Shown: positions 51,986 through 61,352, numbered from the stretch's first letter. The stretch: 64,000 nucleotides of DNA from Grimontia indica (GCF_000333895.2 NZ_ANFM02000016.1:186001-250000), one strand, 5' to 3'. Numbers and translations are program-made. Notes: generated by a model from the letters alone, not told the origin.

Positions 51986-53201
51986 CAGCACCAATATCCA
52001 AGCATTAAGAGCCCAATTTCCTGCGTTGCAGCGAGAAGTAAAGGGCGTCACTCCGGTTTACCTTGATGGTCCCGGTGGTACACAAATGCCAGATTCCGTT
52101 ATTGATGCGTTCAGCGCGTACCTGAAAGGCGGCAACTCAAACCTTGGCGGGAAATTCCAGGTCAGTCAGGAAACGGTGGATTTGGTCACACAAGCCAGGG
52201 AAAGCGCCGCAGCTTTGCTGGGTTCAGCGCCAAATGAAGTCTTTTTCGGGGCGAACATGACCTCAGTGACGTTCAGCTTTAGCCGCGCATTGAGCCAGCA
52301 ATGGGAGGAAGGCGATGAAGTGATCGTGTCTGTCGCGGATCATGGTGCCAACCGATCAAGCTGGATCATGGCCGCCAAAGATCGTGGTGTGACGGTGCAT
52401 CATCTGCCGATCAAAGATCGTTCCAGTACGCTGGACTTAAACACGCTTGAGACTCTACTTAGTGAGAAAACCAAACTGGTGGCTGTGACGGCTGCCAGCA
52501 ATATTACGGGCACCATTACTGACCTAGAAGCCGTGATTGCCAAAAGTCATGCTGTGGGTGCAAAAGTGTTTGTTGATGCTGTGCATTTGCTTCCTCACCA
52601 ACTGGTGGATGTGAAAGCGCTGGATGTTGATTTTCTCGCGGGGTCTGCGTACAAGTTTTACGGGCCTCACCTTGGCTTTCTTTACGGAAAATTCGACCTG
52701 CTTTCGTCGGTAACGCCTTACAAAGTAGAGCCGGCCCCAAGCTTTGCCCCTAATTGTTTTGAAACTGGTACGTTGAACTTCGAAGCACTGAGTGCCTTTG
52801 TTGCGTCTGTTGAGTATTTGGCGTCCTTGGGGGAAGGTGACACCTTGCGCAGCCGATTGGCTAAGGGCTATGACAACCTCCATCAATACGAGTCCGCACT
52901 TTCGGCTTACTTCCTTGAAAAGCTTCAGAGCGTCGAGAGCGCAGAACTCTATGGCATTGATGGAGTGGAAGGACGAACGGCGACATTTGCTTTGCGGTTC
53001 GGCGACCGTGATCCAATGGAGATTGCAGAAGCTCTGGGCAAGCAGCAAATCTATGTCTGGAGTGGTCACCTTTACGCAGACAAACTGACCGATGCGTTTG
53101 GCGTGACAGAGAAAGGCGGTATCCTCCGTGTCGGGCTGATGCACTACAACACCTTCGAGGAAATTGACCGTTTCTTTGAGGCGTTGAAAAACATTCTGTA
53201 G
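51963..53201 (+). CDS. Cysteine desulfurase-like PLP enzyme, VC1184 subfamily
   Basis: A 412-aa fold-type I PLP enzyme of class V aminotransferases. The PLP lysine is in GSAYKFYGPHLGFLYG near residue 225; other contacts are SVADHGANRSSW near 127 and the aspartate in VFVDAVHLLPHQ near 202. The active-site cysteine loop of true desulfurases is not evident, so sulfur transfer is unproven; the family is named after V. cholerae VC1184. The ATG at 51963 has GGAGGGAG upstream and overlaps the dioxygenase gene by 23 bases. Together they suggest oxidation then PLP-dependent cleavage of one amino acid (inference). Confidence 0.85.
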   Translation: MSSYSPLNSTNIQALRAQFPALQREVKGVTPVYLDGPGGTQMPDSVIDAFSAYLKGGNSNLGGKFQVSQETVDLVTQARESAAALLGSAPNEVFFGANMTSVTFSFSRALSQQWEEGDEVIVSVADHGANRSSWIMAAKDRGVTVHHLPIKDRSSTLDLNTLETLLSEKTKLVAVTAASNITGTITDLEAVIAKSHAVGAKVFVDAVHLLPHQLVDVKALDVDFLAGSAYKFYGPHLGFLYGKFDLLSSVTPYKVEPAPSFAPNCFETGTLNFEALSAFVASVEYLASLGEGDTLRSRLAKGYDNLHQYESALSAYFLEKLQSVESAELYGIDGVEGRTATFALRFGDRDPMEIAEALGKQQIYVWSGHLYADKLTDAFGVTEKGGILRVGLMHYNTFEEIDRFFEALKNIL

Positions 53202-53210
53202 CAGAAACAG

Positions 53211-53238
53211 AAAGGCCACCCCCTTGGGTGGCCTTTGC
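53211..53238. terminator. Bidirectional terminator
   Basis: AAAGGCCACCC-CCTT-GGGTGGCCTTT, between the PLP enzyme and the convergent yqfB gene. Confidence 0.85.
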
Positions 53239-53258
53239 ATATCATCGTCTGCCAGAAG

Positions 53259-53585
53259 TTAGGCGACCAGCGTATAGGTGATCACATAGAAATCTTCATC
53301 GTTTGGGTAGATTTCGCGGATCAATGGCTTTAACTCTTCCAGTGGAATGAACTCCTGAGCAGCGTGTTCTTCGTTGATGTCATCAAAACCAATTTTTTCT
53401 ACTGACACGATATCAATCTGGCAGACGTACTCGTCCTTCTCCAGCGTGTGAACATCGACGCGCGTTCCCGGCACATAGTGACTTTCTGATTCATCGCGAA
53501 TGGTGATGGTTTTCTTTCCTGATGCGACAAGCGGCGTCAGCCATTCAAAGAAAGTGATTTTTGTTGGTGCCTGATTCACAGTCAT
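53259..53585 (-). CDS. yqfB: N4-acetylcytidine amidohydrolase-like ASCH protein
   Basis: A 108-aa ASCH-domain protein close to E. coli YqfB, which hydrolyses N4-acetylcytidine. Shared features are ITFFEWLTPLVASGKKTITI near residues 9-28 with the catalytic lysine and threonine, RDESESHY immediately after, and the C-terminal IREIYPNDEDFYVITY with the acidic catalytic region before it. The longer frame from 53639 overlaps the divergent PEBP gene frame and is not used. The ribosome site is weak. Confidence 0.9.
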   Translation of the reverse strand: MTVNQAPTKITFFEWLTPLVASGKKTITIRDESESHYVPGTRVDVHTLEKDEYVCQIDIVSVEKIGFDDINEEHAAQEFIPLEELKPLIREIYPNDEDFYVITYTLVA

Positions 53586-53706
53586 ACCTGCATTTAGCTG
53601 ATAACAGAGCGCGAGTATATTCGCGTTTTTGCATCTCACAAAGAAAACATTGAGTCACGCTATACCCGACAATACTTGGGGTTCATCCATAAAGAAGGAC
53701 ACCACA

Positions 53707-54255
53707 ATGAATCCTAAATTGATGGCGGCTTTTTCGCTGTTTTTAGCGACGAGTGCATCTGCCATGACGCTGACAAGCCCGCAGGTTACAGAAGGGGAAT
53801 CCCTCAAGAAAGGTCAGATATTTAATGGCTGGGGCTGCACGGGAAAGAATTATTCGCCAGAGCTGAAATGGGTCGATCCACCGGAAGGCACCAAAAGTTA
53901 TGCGGTGACCATGTATGACCCGGATGCACCAACTGGCAGCGGCTGGTGGCACTGGGTGATGATTAACATCCCTGCCGATGTGCAATATCTAAAACTGAAT
54001 GCAGGTAAAAAGGATGGGTCTCAGATGCCTGAAGGAGCCCAGATGCAGCGAAACGACTTCGGTTTTGTCGGATTTGGAGGTGCATGTCCGCCACCTAATG
54101 CACCCAAACACAATTATCAAATTACGGTTTTTGCTCTGGATGTTGAGAAGTTAGAGGTGCCAGTTGATGGCTCTCCAGCACTGGCTGGATATAACATCCT
54201 CCAACACCGAATTGGAGAAGCACAACTCATTGCACCAACGAATGCCAGAGACTGA
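53707..54255 (+). CDS. YbhB/YbcL-family (PEBP) periplasmic protein
   Basis: A 182-aa phosphatidylethanolamine-binding-like protein. A signal peptide (MAAFSLFLATSASA) precedes the PEBP domain with NGWGCTGKNYSPELKW near 40, the ligand-pocket DPDAPTGSGWWHWVM near 72-86 and PPPNAPKHNYQITVFALD near 130. E. coli YbcL is periplasmic; the role of the family is not established. AAGGA precedes the ATG. Confidence 0.9.
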   Translation: MNPKLMAAFSLFLATSASAMTLTSPQVTEGESLKKGQIFNGWGCTGKNYSPELKWVDPPEGTKSYAVTMYDPDAPTGSGWWHWVMINIPADVQYLKLNAGKKDGSQMPEGAQMQRNDFGFVGFGGACPPPNAPKHNYQITVFALDVEKLEVPVDGSPALAGYNILQHRIGEAQLIAPTNARD

Positions 54256-54332
54256 AAAGAGGGTAACGAGAGAAAACACGAGATGACGAGGATTGGCACT
54301 TGATGTAGGAACCAAGTGCCAATGTAAGTCGA

Positions 54333-55562
54333 TCAGAAGTTCGCCAAGAAGAATGGAATCATCAACGCATTGACCAAATCGATAAAGAAAGCACACACCA
54401 AAGGCACGATGATGAACGCCAAATGCGAGTTTCCGTAGCGCTGAGATACCGCTGACATGTTCGCCATTGCGGTTGGTGTGGAACCTAACGAGATACCACC
54501 AAAGCCACTACAAATCACCGCGGCATCAAAATTCTTACCCATGGCTGGGAACACCACATAAATATTGATCAATACGGCAACAAGGAATTGCGCGGCAAGA
54601 ATGGTAAATATCGGGCCTGCCAAATCGATGAGCGTCCAAAGTTGCATGCTCATCAAAGACATTGCCAGAAATGTACCCAGTGAAATGTCTGCCAGCAAAG
54701 CAACGGCAGGCTTGCGCGATGGCCATTGCGTACCTGTGAGCCTTGGGAAAGACTTGGGGACGAGGTTAGTCATGATGATGCCCGCAAACAAACAACTGAC
54801 AAACAGCGGCAGTTGCAGACCAAGCTCAGAGATTCCCTCATTGATAGCAAAGCCCAGAATGATACAGATATGAATCGCCAGAACGGCATCCAGGAAATCG
54901 AAGCTGTTGATTTGCTTTGGCGCTTGGTTTTCCTCTGAGCCGATATCTAAAGGTTCAACGGTTTGCGGTTTTAGCTGGTGCTTTTGAATAAGGAATTTGG
55001 CAATGGGGCCTCCCATTAAGCTGGCAAGGATAAGGCCAAAGGTGGCGCTGGCGATACCAATTTCCATCGCATTGGAAATACCGTATTCCTCAGCAATTCT
55101 TGGTGACCAAGCGATCGCTGTGCCATGCCCGCCAATCAGGGAAACGCTGCCGCCCAACAAACCAACAGGCGATTCAAGACCAAACAGCCCTGCAACGGTA
55201 ATCCCCGTCAGATTCTGCACCACCATATAGCCAATTGTGATGAGCAGGAGAATTACCAGTGGGCGTCCGCCTTTCATCAAATCACCAAGGCTGGAGTTAA
55301 TGCCAATAGTGGTAAAGAAATAGACCAGCAATATGTCTCTTGCGACGAGATTGAAGGAAATTTCGATACTTGTGAAGGCATAAATAAGTGAAAACAACAC
55401 AGAAAAAAGGATGCCGCCAGTAACAGGTTCAGGAATGCTGAACTCTTTCAATACAGGGATTTCCTGATTCAGTCTCCGTCCGATAAACAGAACCAAAATG
55501 CCGAGTGTTACGGCGAAAAAAGAGCTTACCTGAATCAGGTTTTGTTCAAGCAGGAATTCCAC
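54333..55562 (-). CDS. gltS: Sodium/glutamate symporter GltS
   Basis: A 409-aa inner-membrane carrier importing glutamate with sodium. It has ten or more hydrophobic segments and the ESS family motifs FSIPEPVTGGILF near residues 41-53, TTIGINSSLGDL near 84, GGSVSLIGGHGTAIAW near 137 and the mirrored CSGFGGISLGSTPTA near 350. The length matches E. coli GltS (401). The start is GTG with GGTGAG upstream. Confidence 0.94.
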   Translation of the reverse strand: MEFLLEQNLIQVSSFFAVTLGILVLFIGRRLNQEIPVLKEFSIPEPVTGGILFSVLFSLIYAFTSIEISFNLVARDILLVYFFTTIGINSSLGDLMKGGRPLVILLLITIGYMVVQNLTGITVAGLFGLESPVGLLGGSVSLIGGHGTAIAWSPRIAEEYGISNAMEIGIASATFGLILASLMGGPIAKFLIQKHQLKPQTVEPLDIGSEENQAPKQINSFDFLDAVLAIHICIILGFAINEGISELGLQLPLFVSCLFAGIIMTNLVPKSFPRLTGTQWPSRKPAVALLADISLGTFLAMSLMSMQLWTLIDLAGPIFTILAAQFLVAVLINIYVVFPAMGKNFDAAVICSGFGGISLGSTPTAMANMSAVSQRYGNSHLAFIIVPLVCAFFIDLVNALMIPFFLANF

Positions 55563-55726
55563 GTTATCTCACCCATTAGTTGTTTTTAGCGTCGTGTGAG
55601 GCTAGCTAAACATAGGGTTATGACAAGGAACAGTCGTGATGGGGTTGTAAGCGTAAATGACTGAAGATACGCAGATCAATTGCGGTGGATCTCACACAGG
55701 GCATGTCTGTTTTTCATCGAGAGTAT

Positions 55727-56059
55727 TCATCGTTTGAATGGCGCTAACGCTGCGATGGCCTCCTTGACCGTGGGGAAATAAATTTTGGTCAGACAGACCT
55801 CTGCTTTGCAAAACTCATGGGTTTGAATCAGCGCAGAAACCTCGATGGCATCGAATTGTTTAGTGTGTGGAGCGAGTGAAATTTGTCGGCTTTCCATCGA
55901 CAGTAAAAAGCTGGCACCTTCGGAATCAATCAGGATATCTTCGTCGCTGAAAATCATGTCTGTTGCTTCATCTTCAAACTGGCTTTGACTGGCAATAAAA
56001 AGCAGTTCGTCATCACCATCGAGTTTTAATATGGCTGGCCAAACTGGAGTGGAAGACAT
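55727..56059 (-). CDS. DUF4144-like small protein
   Basis: A 110-aa acidic protein, probably DUF4144, a family I associate with vibrios. It begins WPAILKLDGDDELLFIA (residues 7-23) and ends with a short basic segment. No membrane segment or catalytic motif. Function unknown. Confidence 0.7.
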   Translation of the reverse strand: MSSTPVWPAILKLDGDDELLFIASQSQFEDEATDMIFSDEDILIDSEGASFLLSMESRQISLAPHTKQFDAIEVSALIQTHEFCKAEVCLTKIYFPTVKEAIAALAPFKR

Positions 56060-56137
56060 TGTTGTTTCTCTTTGAATTTATAATGACCAGCGAATTAAAC
56101 ATCCACAATTGGTTCTCTGACAACTGTTTCTTGGTAA

Positions 56138-56920
56138 TCAGCGAGTGTCTTTCGAGGCTTTGATGGCATATAGCAATGGCACTTGCTGACCTTTGTGAAG
56201 TAATTGATAGCCTTTTTGCTCTACATACTCCAAACCTTCGAAGCAGTTATAGGGGCTATATGGATACTCGGCAAAAACATCAATTCGAAGGCCCGCCTGA
56301 ATCAGCGCATTGATAACTTCGCTGAGTGGATGTGGCCAGGTAGCCATGGTCGATGTGGTGCCATCGCAGTTTTCTGTGTAAGTGCCTTCCTCTTCAATAT
56401 CCGGTTCCTCACTTGGAAAGTAGGAGTAACCGTAGAGTAAGTCGTTAAAAGTAAGGAACTCAACGATGTGGAATTCCCCACCCACTTTCAGTGCACCTGC
56501 GACTGTCTTTGCCCAGCGCGACAGATCCGGTAGCCAACAAAGCACACCGTAAGAGGTGAAAACGACATCGTATTGCTCTGTGTTGCTCTCTCCAAATTCG
56601 TAGATATCGCTTTCAATAAACCTTGCTTCGAGGCCCAAATCGCGACTGAGGCATTGGGCTTGTTCAATCGCAGCGGGAGACAGGTCTACGCCAGTGACTT
56701 TTGCGCCTAAACGTGCCCAGGAAAGGGTATCCTGACCAAAGTGACATTGGAGATGAAGCAAGGATTTACCTTCTACGTTTCCGACTTGTTCGAGCTCGAT
56801 GGGATTGAGTGAAGACTTCCCCCGTTTGAACGCTTCAACACCATAGAACTTTGATTCAATGTGAACTGCCGTTCGCTTGTTCCATGCTTCTTTGTTGAGT
56901 CTTAAATAATCCAGTTCCAT
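56138..56920 (-). CDS. Class I SAM-dependent methyltransferase
   Basis: A 260-aa cytoplasmic methyltransferase. SAM-binding motif I is LLHLQCHFGQDTLSWARLG near residues 54-72, followed by VTGVDLSPAAIEQAQ (motif with the ribose-binding Asp) near 75 and motif II/III YDVVFTSYGVLCWLPDL near 120. The acceptor substrate is unknown. It is transcribed leftward, 78 bases before the DUF4144 gene. Confidence 0.9.
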   Translation of the reverse strand: MELDYLRLNKEAWNKRTAVHIESKFYGVEAFKRGKSSLNPIELEQVGNVEGKSLLHLQCHFGQDTLSWARLGAKVTGVDLSPAAIEQAQCLSRDLGLEARFIESDIYEFGESNTEQYDVVFTSYGVLCWLPDLSRWAKTVAGALKVGGEFHIVEFLTFNDLLYGYSYFPSEEPDIEEEGTYTENCDGTTSTMATWPHPLSEVINALIQAGLRIDVFAEYPYSPYNCFEGLEYVEQKGYQLLHKGQQVPLLYAIKASKDTR

Positions 56921-57134
56921 CGCTGTTCACCATTAATGTGGCTTTCGAAAACAAATCTGGACTGACCCTATATCTCCTCGCCAAGCAGCGCCATATATTC
57001 ATTCGTAAACTGGATACGCTTCTCTCTTTTTCTTTGGTATTTTCCAACATGAACTGAATCTGAACGCAGTGCTCACCGGACGTTAAGTGTGGGTTCTTTA
57101 TTCTCTCTCTATCAATCAAATGAAGGAGAAAGAA

Positions 57135-57866
57135 ATGGAACCTATCAGCGTAGTCATTATTACCCTCAATGAAGAAAAGCGTATCGGCCGACTGCTGGAT
57201 GACTTGGTCAACCAGACTCATCAAGACTTCGAAGTAGTGCTGGTGGATTCAAACAGCGACGATGCGACCCGCGATGTTGCGCGCTCATTTGAAAAACACC
57301 TGCCAGCGTTGACTGTGCATCGCATGGAAACCCGTGGTGTCAGCCTTGGTCGTAACACGGGCGCTTCCATTGCCAACCATGAGCGCGTGTTGTTTCTGGA
57401 TGCCGATGTGCGTTTGGAACCAGAGTTCCTCGAAAAATCATTGAAAGAACTGAATGAAAAGAATCTTCAGGTAGCTGGCGTTTACATGGGTGCCAAGGCA
57501 CTGCCAGCGGTCCAGAAGGTGTGCTACGCAGCATTTAATGGCGGCATGTTTGCCACACAGTTTTTCTTCCCGACAGCTGTGGGCGCATGTATTTTCTCAA
57601 CCCGCACGGCACACAAACAGCTCGAAGGCTTTGATGAAAAAATCACCCTATGTGAAGACTGTGATTACGTTCGCCGTGCCAGCAAGCTGATGCGCTTTCG
57701 CTTCATTAATCAGGCTTTCCAGTTCGACCCGCGCCGATTGGATCAAGACGGCATGGTTGCAACAGGCTTTGTATACCTGAAGGCCAACTTCCGACGCTTC
57801 TTCTTCGGTGAGATGCGTAACAACGAAATGGAATACCGCTTTGGTCACTATCAGGACCAAAAGTAA
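57135..57866 (+). CDS. Glycosyltransferase family 2 protein
   Basis: A 243-aa GT-A-fold transferase. The nucleotide-sugar site includes VVIITLNEEKRIGRLLDDLV (residues 6-25), VLVDSNSDDAT near 35 and the metal-binding VLFLDADVRLEPEF near 85, with the acceptor-side CEDCDYVRRASK near 185. The ATG at 57135 has AAGGAG. It is followed 42 bases later by a DedA-LssY gene in the same orientation, so both probably act on membrane lipids (inference). Confidence 0.88.
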   Translation: MEPISVVIITLNEEKRIGRLLDDLVNQTHQDFEVVLVDSNSDDATRDVARSFEKHLPALTVHRMETRGVSLGRNTGASIANHERVLFLDADVRLEPEFLEKSLKELNEKNLQVAGVYMGAKALPAVQKVCYAAFNGGMFATQFFFPTAVGACIFSTRTAHKQLEGFDEKITLCEDCDYVRRASKLMRFRFINQAFQFDPRRLDQDGMVATGFVYLKANFRRFFFGEMRNNEMEYRFGHYQDQK

Positions 57867-57907
57867 GCCCAACGGAATGAATGAGAGCAAAGGACTAAGA
57901 GGTCATC

Positions 57908-59185
57908 ATGTTTGAGTCTATCGGTTTATTTCTGGGCGCTTTTTTTGATGCGCTGATAGGCCCCAACTTATTTGTGCCAGCAGAGCCTTTCCTGCTGGCC
58001 GCGGGTTACCAGCTGTATGACGGCATTATCACAGGCGTGATCATGGTCTTGATGGGTGGTTTTCTCGGCGACCAACTCAGCTATCTGGCAGGACGGAAAT
58101 TCGGTAAACCTGTGCAGCAAAAACTGATGAAGTGGCAGCCAAAAACCCGCAGAGCATTTGCACGTTGCCGACGTTTGATGGCGACAAAAGGAGCCTATGC
58201 GATGACCTTCGCCCGACTGTTGGGGCCGGTTGCGTGGGTAGTTCCCTTTATGGCTGGTTCACAGAAGGTCTCATGGGGACGCTTCACTTTCTACTCGACA
58301 ATCGGTCTGATTCTGGGCGCAGGGCAGTTTATCCTTTGGGGATATTTGTTGGCCGCAGGTGTTGAGCAATTTCCTCTGTTGGACACCATTGTCTCGATGG
58401 TCAGCGAGCACCAATACAGCTTAATGGCCATCGCGGCGACCGCGATTCTTGCATGGGTAGGTTATGCCTTCCAATGGAAGAAATTAGTGCCAAAAGTCAG
58501 CGCCTTCTTTCTAGTTGCCATGCTTGGCGTAAATTACAGCCACTACTTCTGGTACGCCGACAACTTTGTCGACACAGTGCCAACAGAGACGGTAACGCCA
58601 GTTTCTTTGAGCTACAAAGTTTACCCCGGCAAATCGCCATTCTTTGATGCGCAAGGGGTGAATGTGCTTTATGTTGGCGAGTCGCCAAGAACCATGATGA
58701 ATGAATTAGGTTGGCTGGAGAATCAAACCTTCTCCCGTAACGATATTGATTGGGCTGACTATGTTGATCTGCTGAAAGGTCAGACACCACCTGTATCCGA
58801 TTTATTCTGGAATGAACGTCCTCAGGATATGGCGTTCCAATTGCCGGGCGACTTACTGAAACGCTCACATATTCGCTGGTGGCAGGCCGGGATTGATAAA
58901 GATTTGAATCAGCCACTGTGGGTAGGTGCCATTAGCTATGACGATGGGCTAAAGCTGACCATGTATTCAGGGATCATCACCGTACTACACAGCATTGACC
59001 CGAATATCGACGCAGAGCGCGATGAACTGGCGAACATGATCAATACGCAGCTTCCTCAGCTTTCAACAGAGTACTATCAGGCATTGACCCCGTTGGCGGT
59101 GGATGACCAGCACGATTATTACAGCGATGGTAGGGTGTTGGTGGTTAGCGACAACGAGATATCACTAGCGAATGTTAGCCCTTAG
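57908..59185 (+). CDS. DedA-type membrane protein with LssY-like C-terminal domain
   Basis: A 425-aa fusion. The N-terminal half is a DedA/SNARE-associated integral membrane domain with FLGDQLSYLAGRKFG near residues 52-66 and TFARLLGPVAWVVPFMAGSQ near 99-118, a family implicated in lipid scrambling. The C-terminal part (about 255-420) resembles LssY: VNVLYVGESPRTMMNELGW near 255-273 and HIRWWQ near 319. LssY-type domains accompany some PAP2 phosphatases; the function is unknown. Confidence 0.85.
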   Translation: MFESIGLFLGAFFDALIGPNLFVPAEPFLLAAGYQLYDGIITGVIMVLMGGFLGDQLSYLAGRKFGKPVQQKLMKWQPKTRRAFARCRRLMATKGAYAMTFARLLGPVAWVVPFMAGSQKVSWGRFTFYSTIGLILGAGQFILWGYLLAAGVEQFPLLDTIVSMVSEHQYSLMAIAATAILAWVGYAFQWKKLVPKVSAFFLVAMLGVNYSHYFWYADNFVDTVPTETVTPVSLSYKVYPGKSPFFDAQGVNVLYVGESPRTMMNELGWLENQTFSRNDIDWADYVDLLKGQTPPVSDLFWNERPQDMAFQLPGDLLKRSHIRWWQAGIDKDLNQPLWVGAISYDDGLKLTMYSGIITVLHSIDPNIDAERDELANMINTQLPQLSTEYYQALTPLAVDDQHDYYSDGRVLVVSDNEISLANVSP

Positions 59186-59209
59186 ATGAAGTTAACCACT
59201 ACATAGATG

Positions 59210-59243
59210 AAAAAGAGCCGCCATGATTGGCGGCTCTAAATAG
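59210..59243 (+). terminator. Terminator after the DedA-LssY gene
   Basis: AGAGCCGCC/GGCGGCTCT stem around ATGATT with an A-rich left flank; only a weak T-tract follows on the plus strand. Confidence 0.7.
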
Positions 59244-59261
59244 TCCAAATCCTTCTTCCCT

Positions 59262-59279
59262 TAAGGTCAATAGACCCTA
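59262..59279. repeat. TAGGGTC palindrome copy
   Basis: TAAGGTCAATAGACCCTA differs at two bases from the perfect copy at 3961-3978; its last three bases are the stop of the histidine kinase gene. Confidence 0.6.
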
Positions 59280-60617
59280 GCGGGCGAGCTTCACTGTCAG
59301 CACCGCTTTTAATCCGCCCATGCTTCCTTTTGTTAACTCAAGACTCCCACGATAGCTATGGGCAATTTCATTGACAATATTGAGTCCAAGGCCCGTGCCG
59401 GGCGTGGATTCATCGAGTCTGACACTGCGTTTGAGAACGTTCGTCAGCTCTTCGTCGGGAATGCCTTCTCCATCATCTTCAACACAGATTTGAACCGTTT
59501 CTTTTCCCGCATCAATAGTGTAAATCCGCACCAAGGTGTTTGCCCATTTATAAGCGTTCTCGATGAGATTTCCCAACATTTCATCCAAATCAGCAGGGTC
59601 GACGGCAACGTCAAATTCATCATCAAGCTCGTTAATGACAATGACTTCACGAGAAGCATAAACCTTGTCGAATGCCAGCGTGATCGCATCAACCCGTGCG
59701 CTGGGGTTAGACTTCACCGCGAGGATATTCATTGAACCTGCGACCCGAGCGCGACCAAGGTGGTAGTCAATCTGGCTCTGGATACGCTCAATCGAGGGCA
59801 GCAGCTTTTTCTGGCTTTCCTCATCCAGTGAAAGCACGTCATTTTTCAGCACGGATAAAGGCGTTTTGAGCGCGTGGGAAAGGTTGCCCGCATGTTGTCG
59901 GGCACGGGAAAGTAACTCGTGATAATGAAACAGTAAGGCATTGAGATCGGACACCAGTGGCGAGACTTCCTGCGGGTAGTTAGTGCTAAGGGCATCTTGT
60001 TTGCCTTCTTTGAGTTTCACCAACTCCCGTTGCATGTCATTTAGCGGCAGCAGCGACCATGCGACTTGCAAGCCAACCAACACAATCACGCCCACAAACA
60101 GCATGGATAAAATTACCCAAAGCTTACTGGAGAGGCTTTGCAATACGTCTTCGGTGGGATCTTCATCGATACCAATTTTGACGGTGACTGGCGTTGTTCC
60201 GCCGCTGGGTATAAAGGTCTGGGTAATGGTGATGAGAGGTTCTTTCCTCGCACCAAGCATTTCTTTGATGGGCCCGTCGGAGAGTTTGAAATCTTTGTCC
60301 GCCAGCGATGGTGACCGTAACACCGTCGTTCCCTGAGTAATACGCCAATACAGCCCACTGAAAGGACGTTCAAAACGGGCGTCTGACAGAGGCTGTGCCA
60401 ACACCAACTGCTGATTTTCATCAAGCTGCAAGTTGTTGGAGATTTCATCCATCGACAGCTGCAAGCGCTCTTTGGTCGCCGTTACGAGATAATCATTCAT
60501 CAGCACTGGGATTCCGATCCCGGCAATAGAAATCATGACGGTTGCCCATATCACGGTTGCCAAAAGCAGGCGGCTTTTGAGGCTGAGTTTGCCGATATAG
60601 CTGACTCTACTGCGCAT
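59277..60617 (-). CDS. PhoQ/CarS-like sensor histidine kinase
   Basis: A 446-aa inner-membrane sensor kinase. There are two membrane helices (about residues 12-36 and 165-190) around a periplasmic sensor domain with acidic stretches, a HAMP-like linker, the phosphoacceptor LSHALKTPLSVL near residue 248 and an ATPase domain with NLIENAYKWA near 350, EDDGEGIPDEEL and GTGLGLNIV. It is paired with the response regulator 11 bases upstream by overlap. The regulator resembles CarR/VprA of V. cholerae, whose kinase is CarS/VprB. Confidence 0.88.
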   Translation of the reverse strand: MRSRVSYIGKLSLKSRLLLATVIWATVMISIAGIGIPVLMNDYLVTATKERLQLSMDEISNNLQLDENQQLVLAQPLSDARFERPFSGLYWRITQGTTVLRSPSLADKDFKLSDGPIKEMLGARKEPLITITQTFIPSGGTTPVTVKIGIDEDPTEDVLQSLSSKLWVILSMLFVGVIVLVGLQVAWSLLPLNDMQRELVKLKEGKQDALSTNYPQEVSPLVSDLNALLFHYHELLSRARQHAGNLSHALKTPLSVLKNDVLSLDEESQKKLLPSIERIQSQIDYHLGRARVAGSMNILAVKSNPSARVDAITLAFDKVYASREVIVINELDDEFDVAVDPADLDEMLGNLIENAYKWANTLVRIYTIDAGKETVQICVEDDGEGIPDEELTNVLKRSVRLDESTPGTGLGLNIVNEIAHSYRGSLELTKGSMGGLKAVLTVKLAR

Positions 60618-61266
60618 TGAGTTGATACCCCAACCCGCGCACGGTTTTAATAATGTCTGGCGCTATCTTCTTGCGTATTCGCCCAATGAAAACTTCGACG
60701 GTGTTAGAGTCGCGCTCGAAATCCTGTTTGTAGATGTGCTCAACCAGCTCTGTTTTGGAAATCATCTTCTCAGGGTTATGCATGAAGTAAGCAACCACTT
60801 TGTATTCCAGCGCGGTCAGCGTGACTGCTTGCCCTTGCCAAAGCACGGTTGACGTTCGGGTATCCAGGCTCAAGTCACCCATTTGTAAAACAGGCGATGC
60901 ACTGCCGGAAGCACGTCTTAGATGAGCACGAAGTCTGGCAATGAGTTCGAGCATTTCGAACGGCTTGGTGAGGTAGTCATCCGCACCGGCATTCAAACCT
61001 TCAACGCGCTGCGAAAGGGTATCGCGCGCGCTTAGGATGATAACCGGGGTGTTGATATTCTCGTCGCGGATGCTTTTCAGTACTGTCAGGCCATCGATTT
61101 TCGGCAGCCCTAAATCGAGCACAATGGCATCCCAAGGCTCTGAGGTAGCGCGATACAGAGCATCGATACCATCTTCAGAGAGCTCCGGCACCCATCCATT
61201 CTTTTCTAAGGTATCGAGTATTTGTTCACTTAACTGTGGTTCGTCTTCTACCACTAATATTTTCAT
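60607..61266 (-). CDS. OmpR-family response regulator, PhoP/CarR(VprA)-like
   Basis: A 219-aa two-component regulator. The receiver has acidic residues near 7-9, phosphoacceptor D51 in AIVLDLGLPKIDG, and K101 in LTKPF. The C-terminal winged helix includes LTALEYKVVAYFMHN near 149-163 and DSNTVEVFIGRIRKK near 186-200. Sequence is close in my memory to V. cholerae VprA/CarR, which controls lipid A glycinylation and polymyxin resistance; the regulon here is not known. The first gene of the pair, overlapping the kinase gene by 11 bases. AGGATAAGAA precedes the ATG. Confidence 0.88.
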   Translation of the reverse strand: MKILVVEDEPQLSEQILDTLEKNGWVPELSEDGIDALYRATSEPWDAIVLDLGLPKIDGLTVLKSIRDENINTPVIILSARDTLSQRVEGLNAGADDYLTKPFEMLELIARLRAHLRRASGSASPVLQMGDLSLDTRTSTVLWQGQAVTLTALEYKVVAYFMHNPEKMISKTELVEHIYKQDFERDSNTVEVFIGRIRKKIAPDIIKTVRGLGYQLNAQ

Positions 61267-61352
61267 TTCTTATCCTGTTTGATCTCGAACTATCAGAAGT
61301 ATGGTCGAGGAAAAGTGAAATTTAGGTAAAACAGCGAGCTATAAATAAGAGT

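Noticed and set aside
52524-53240. 238-aa minus-strand frame opposite the PLP enzyme
   Set aside because: It lies antisense to a clear fold-type I PLP enzyme and has no family features.
56856-57224. 122-aa minus-strand frame between methyltransferase and glycosyltransferase
   Set aside because: It overlaps both neighbouring genes' starts and looks like an antisense shadow.
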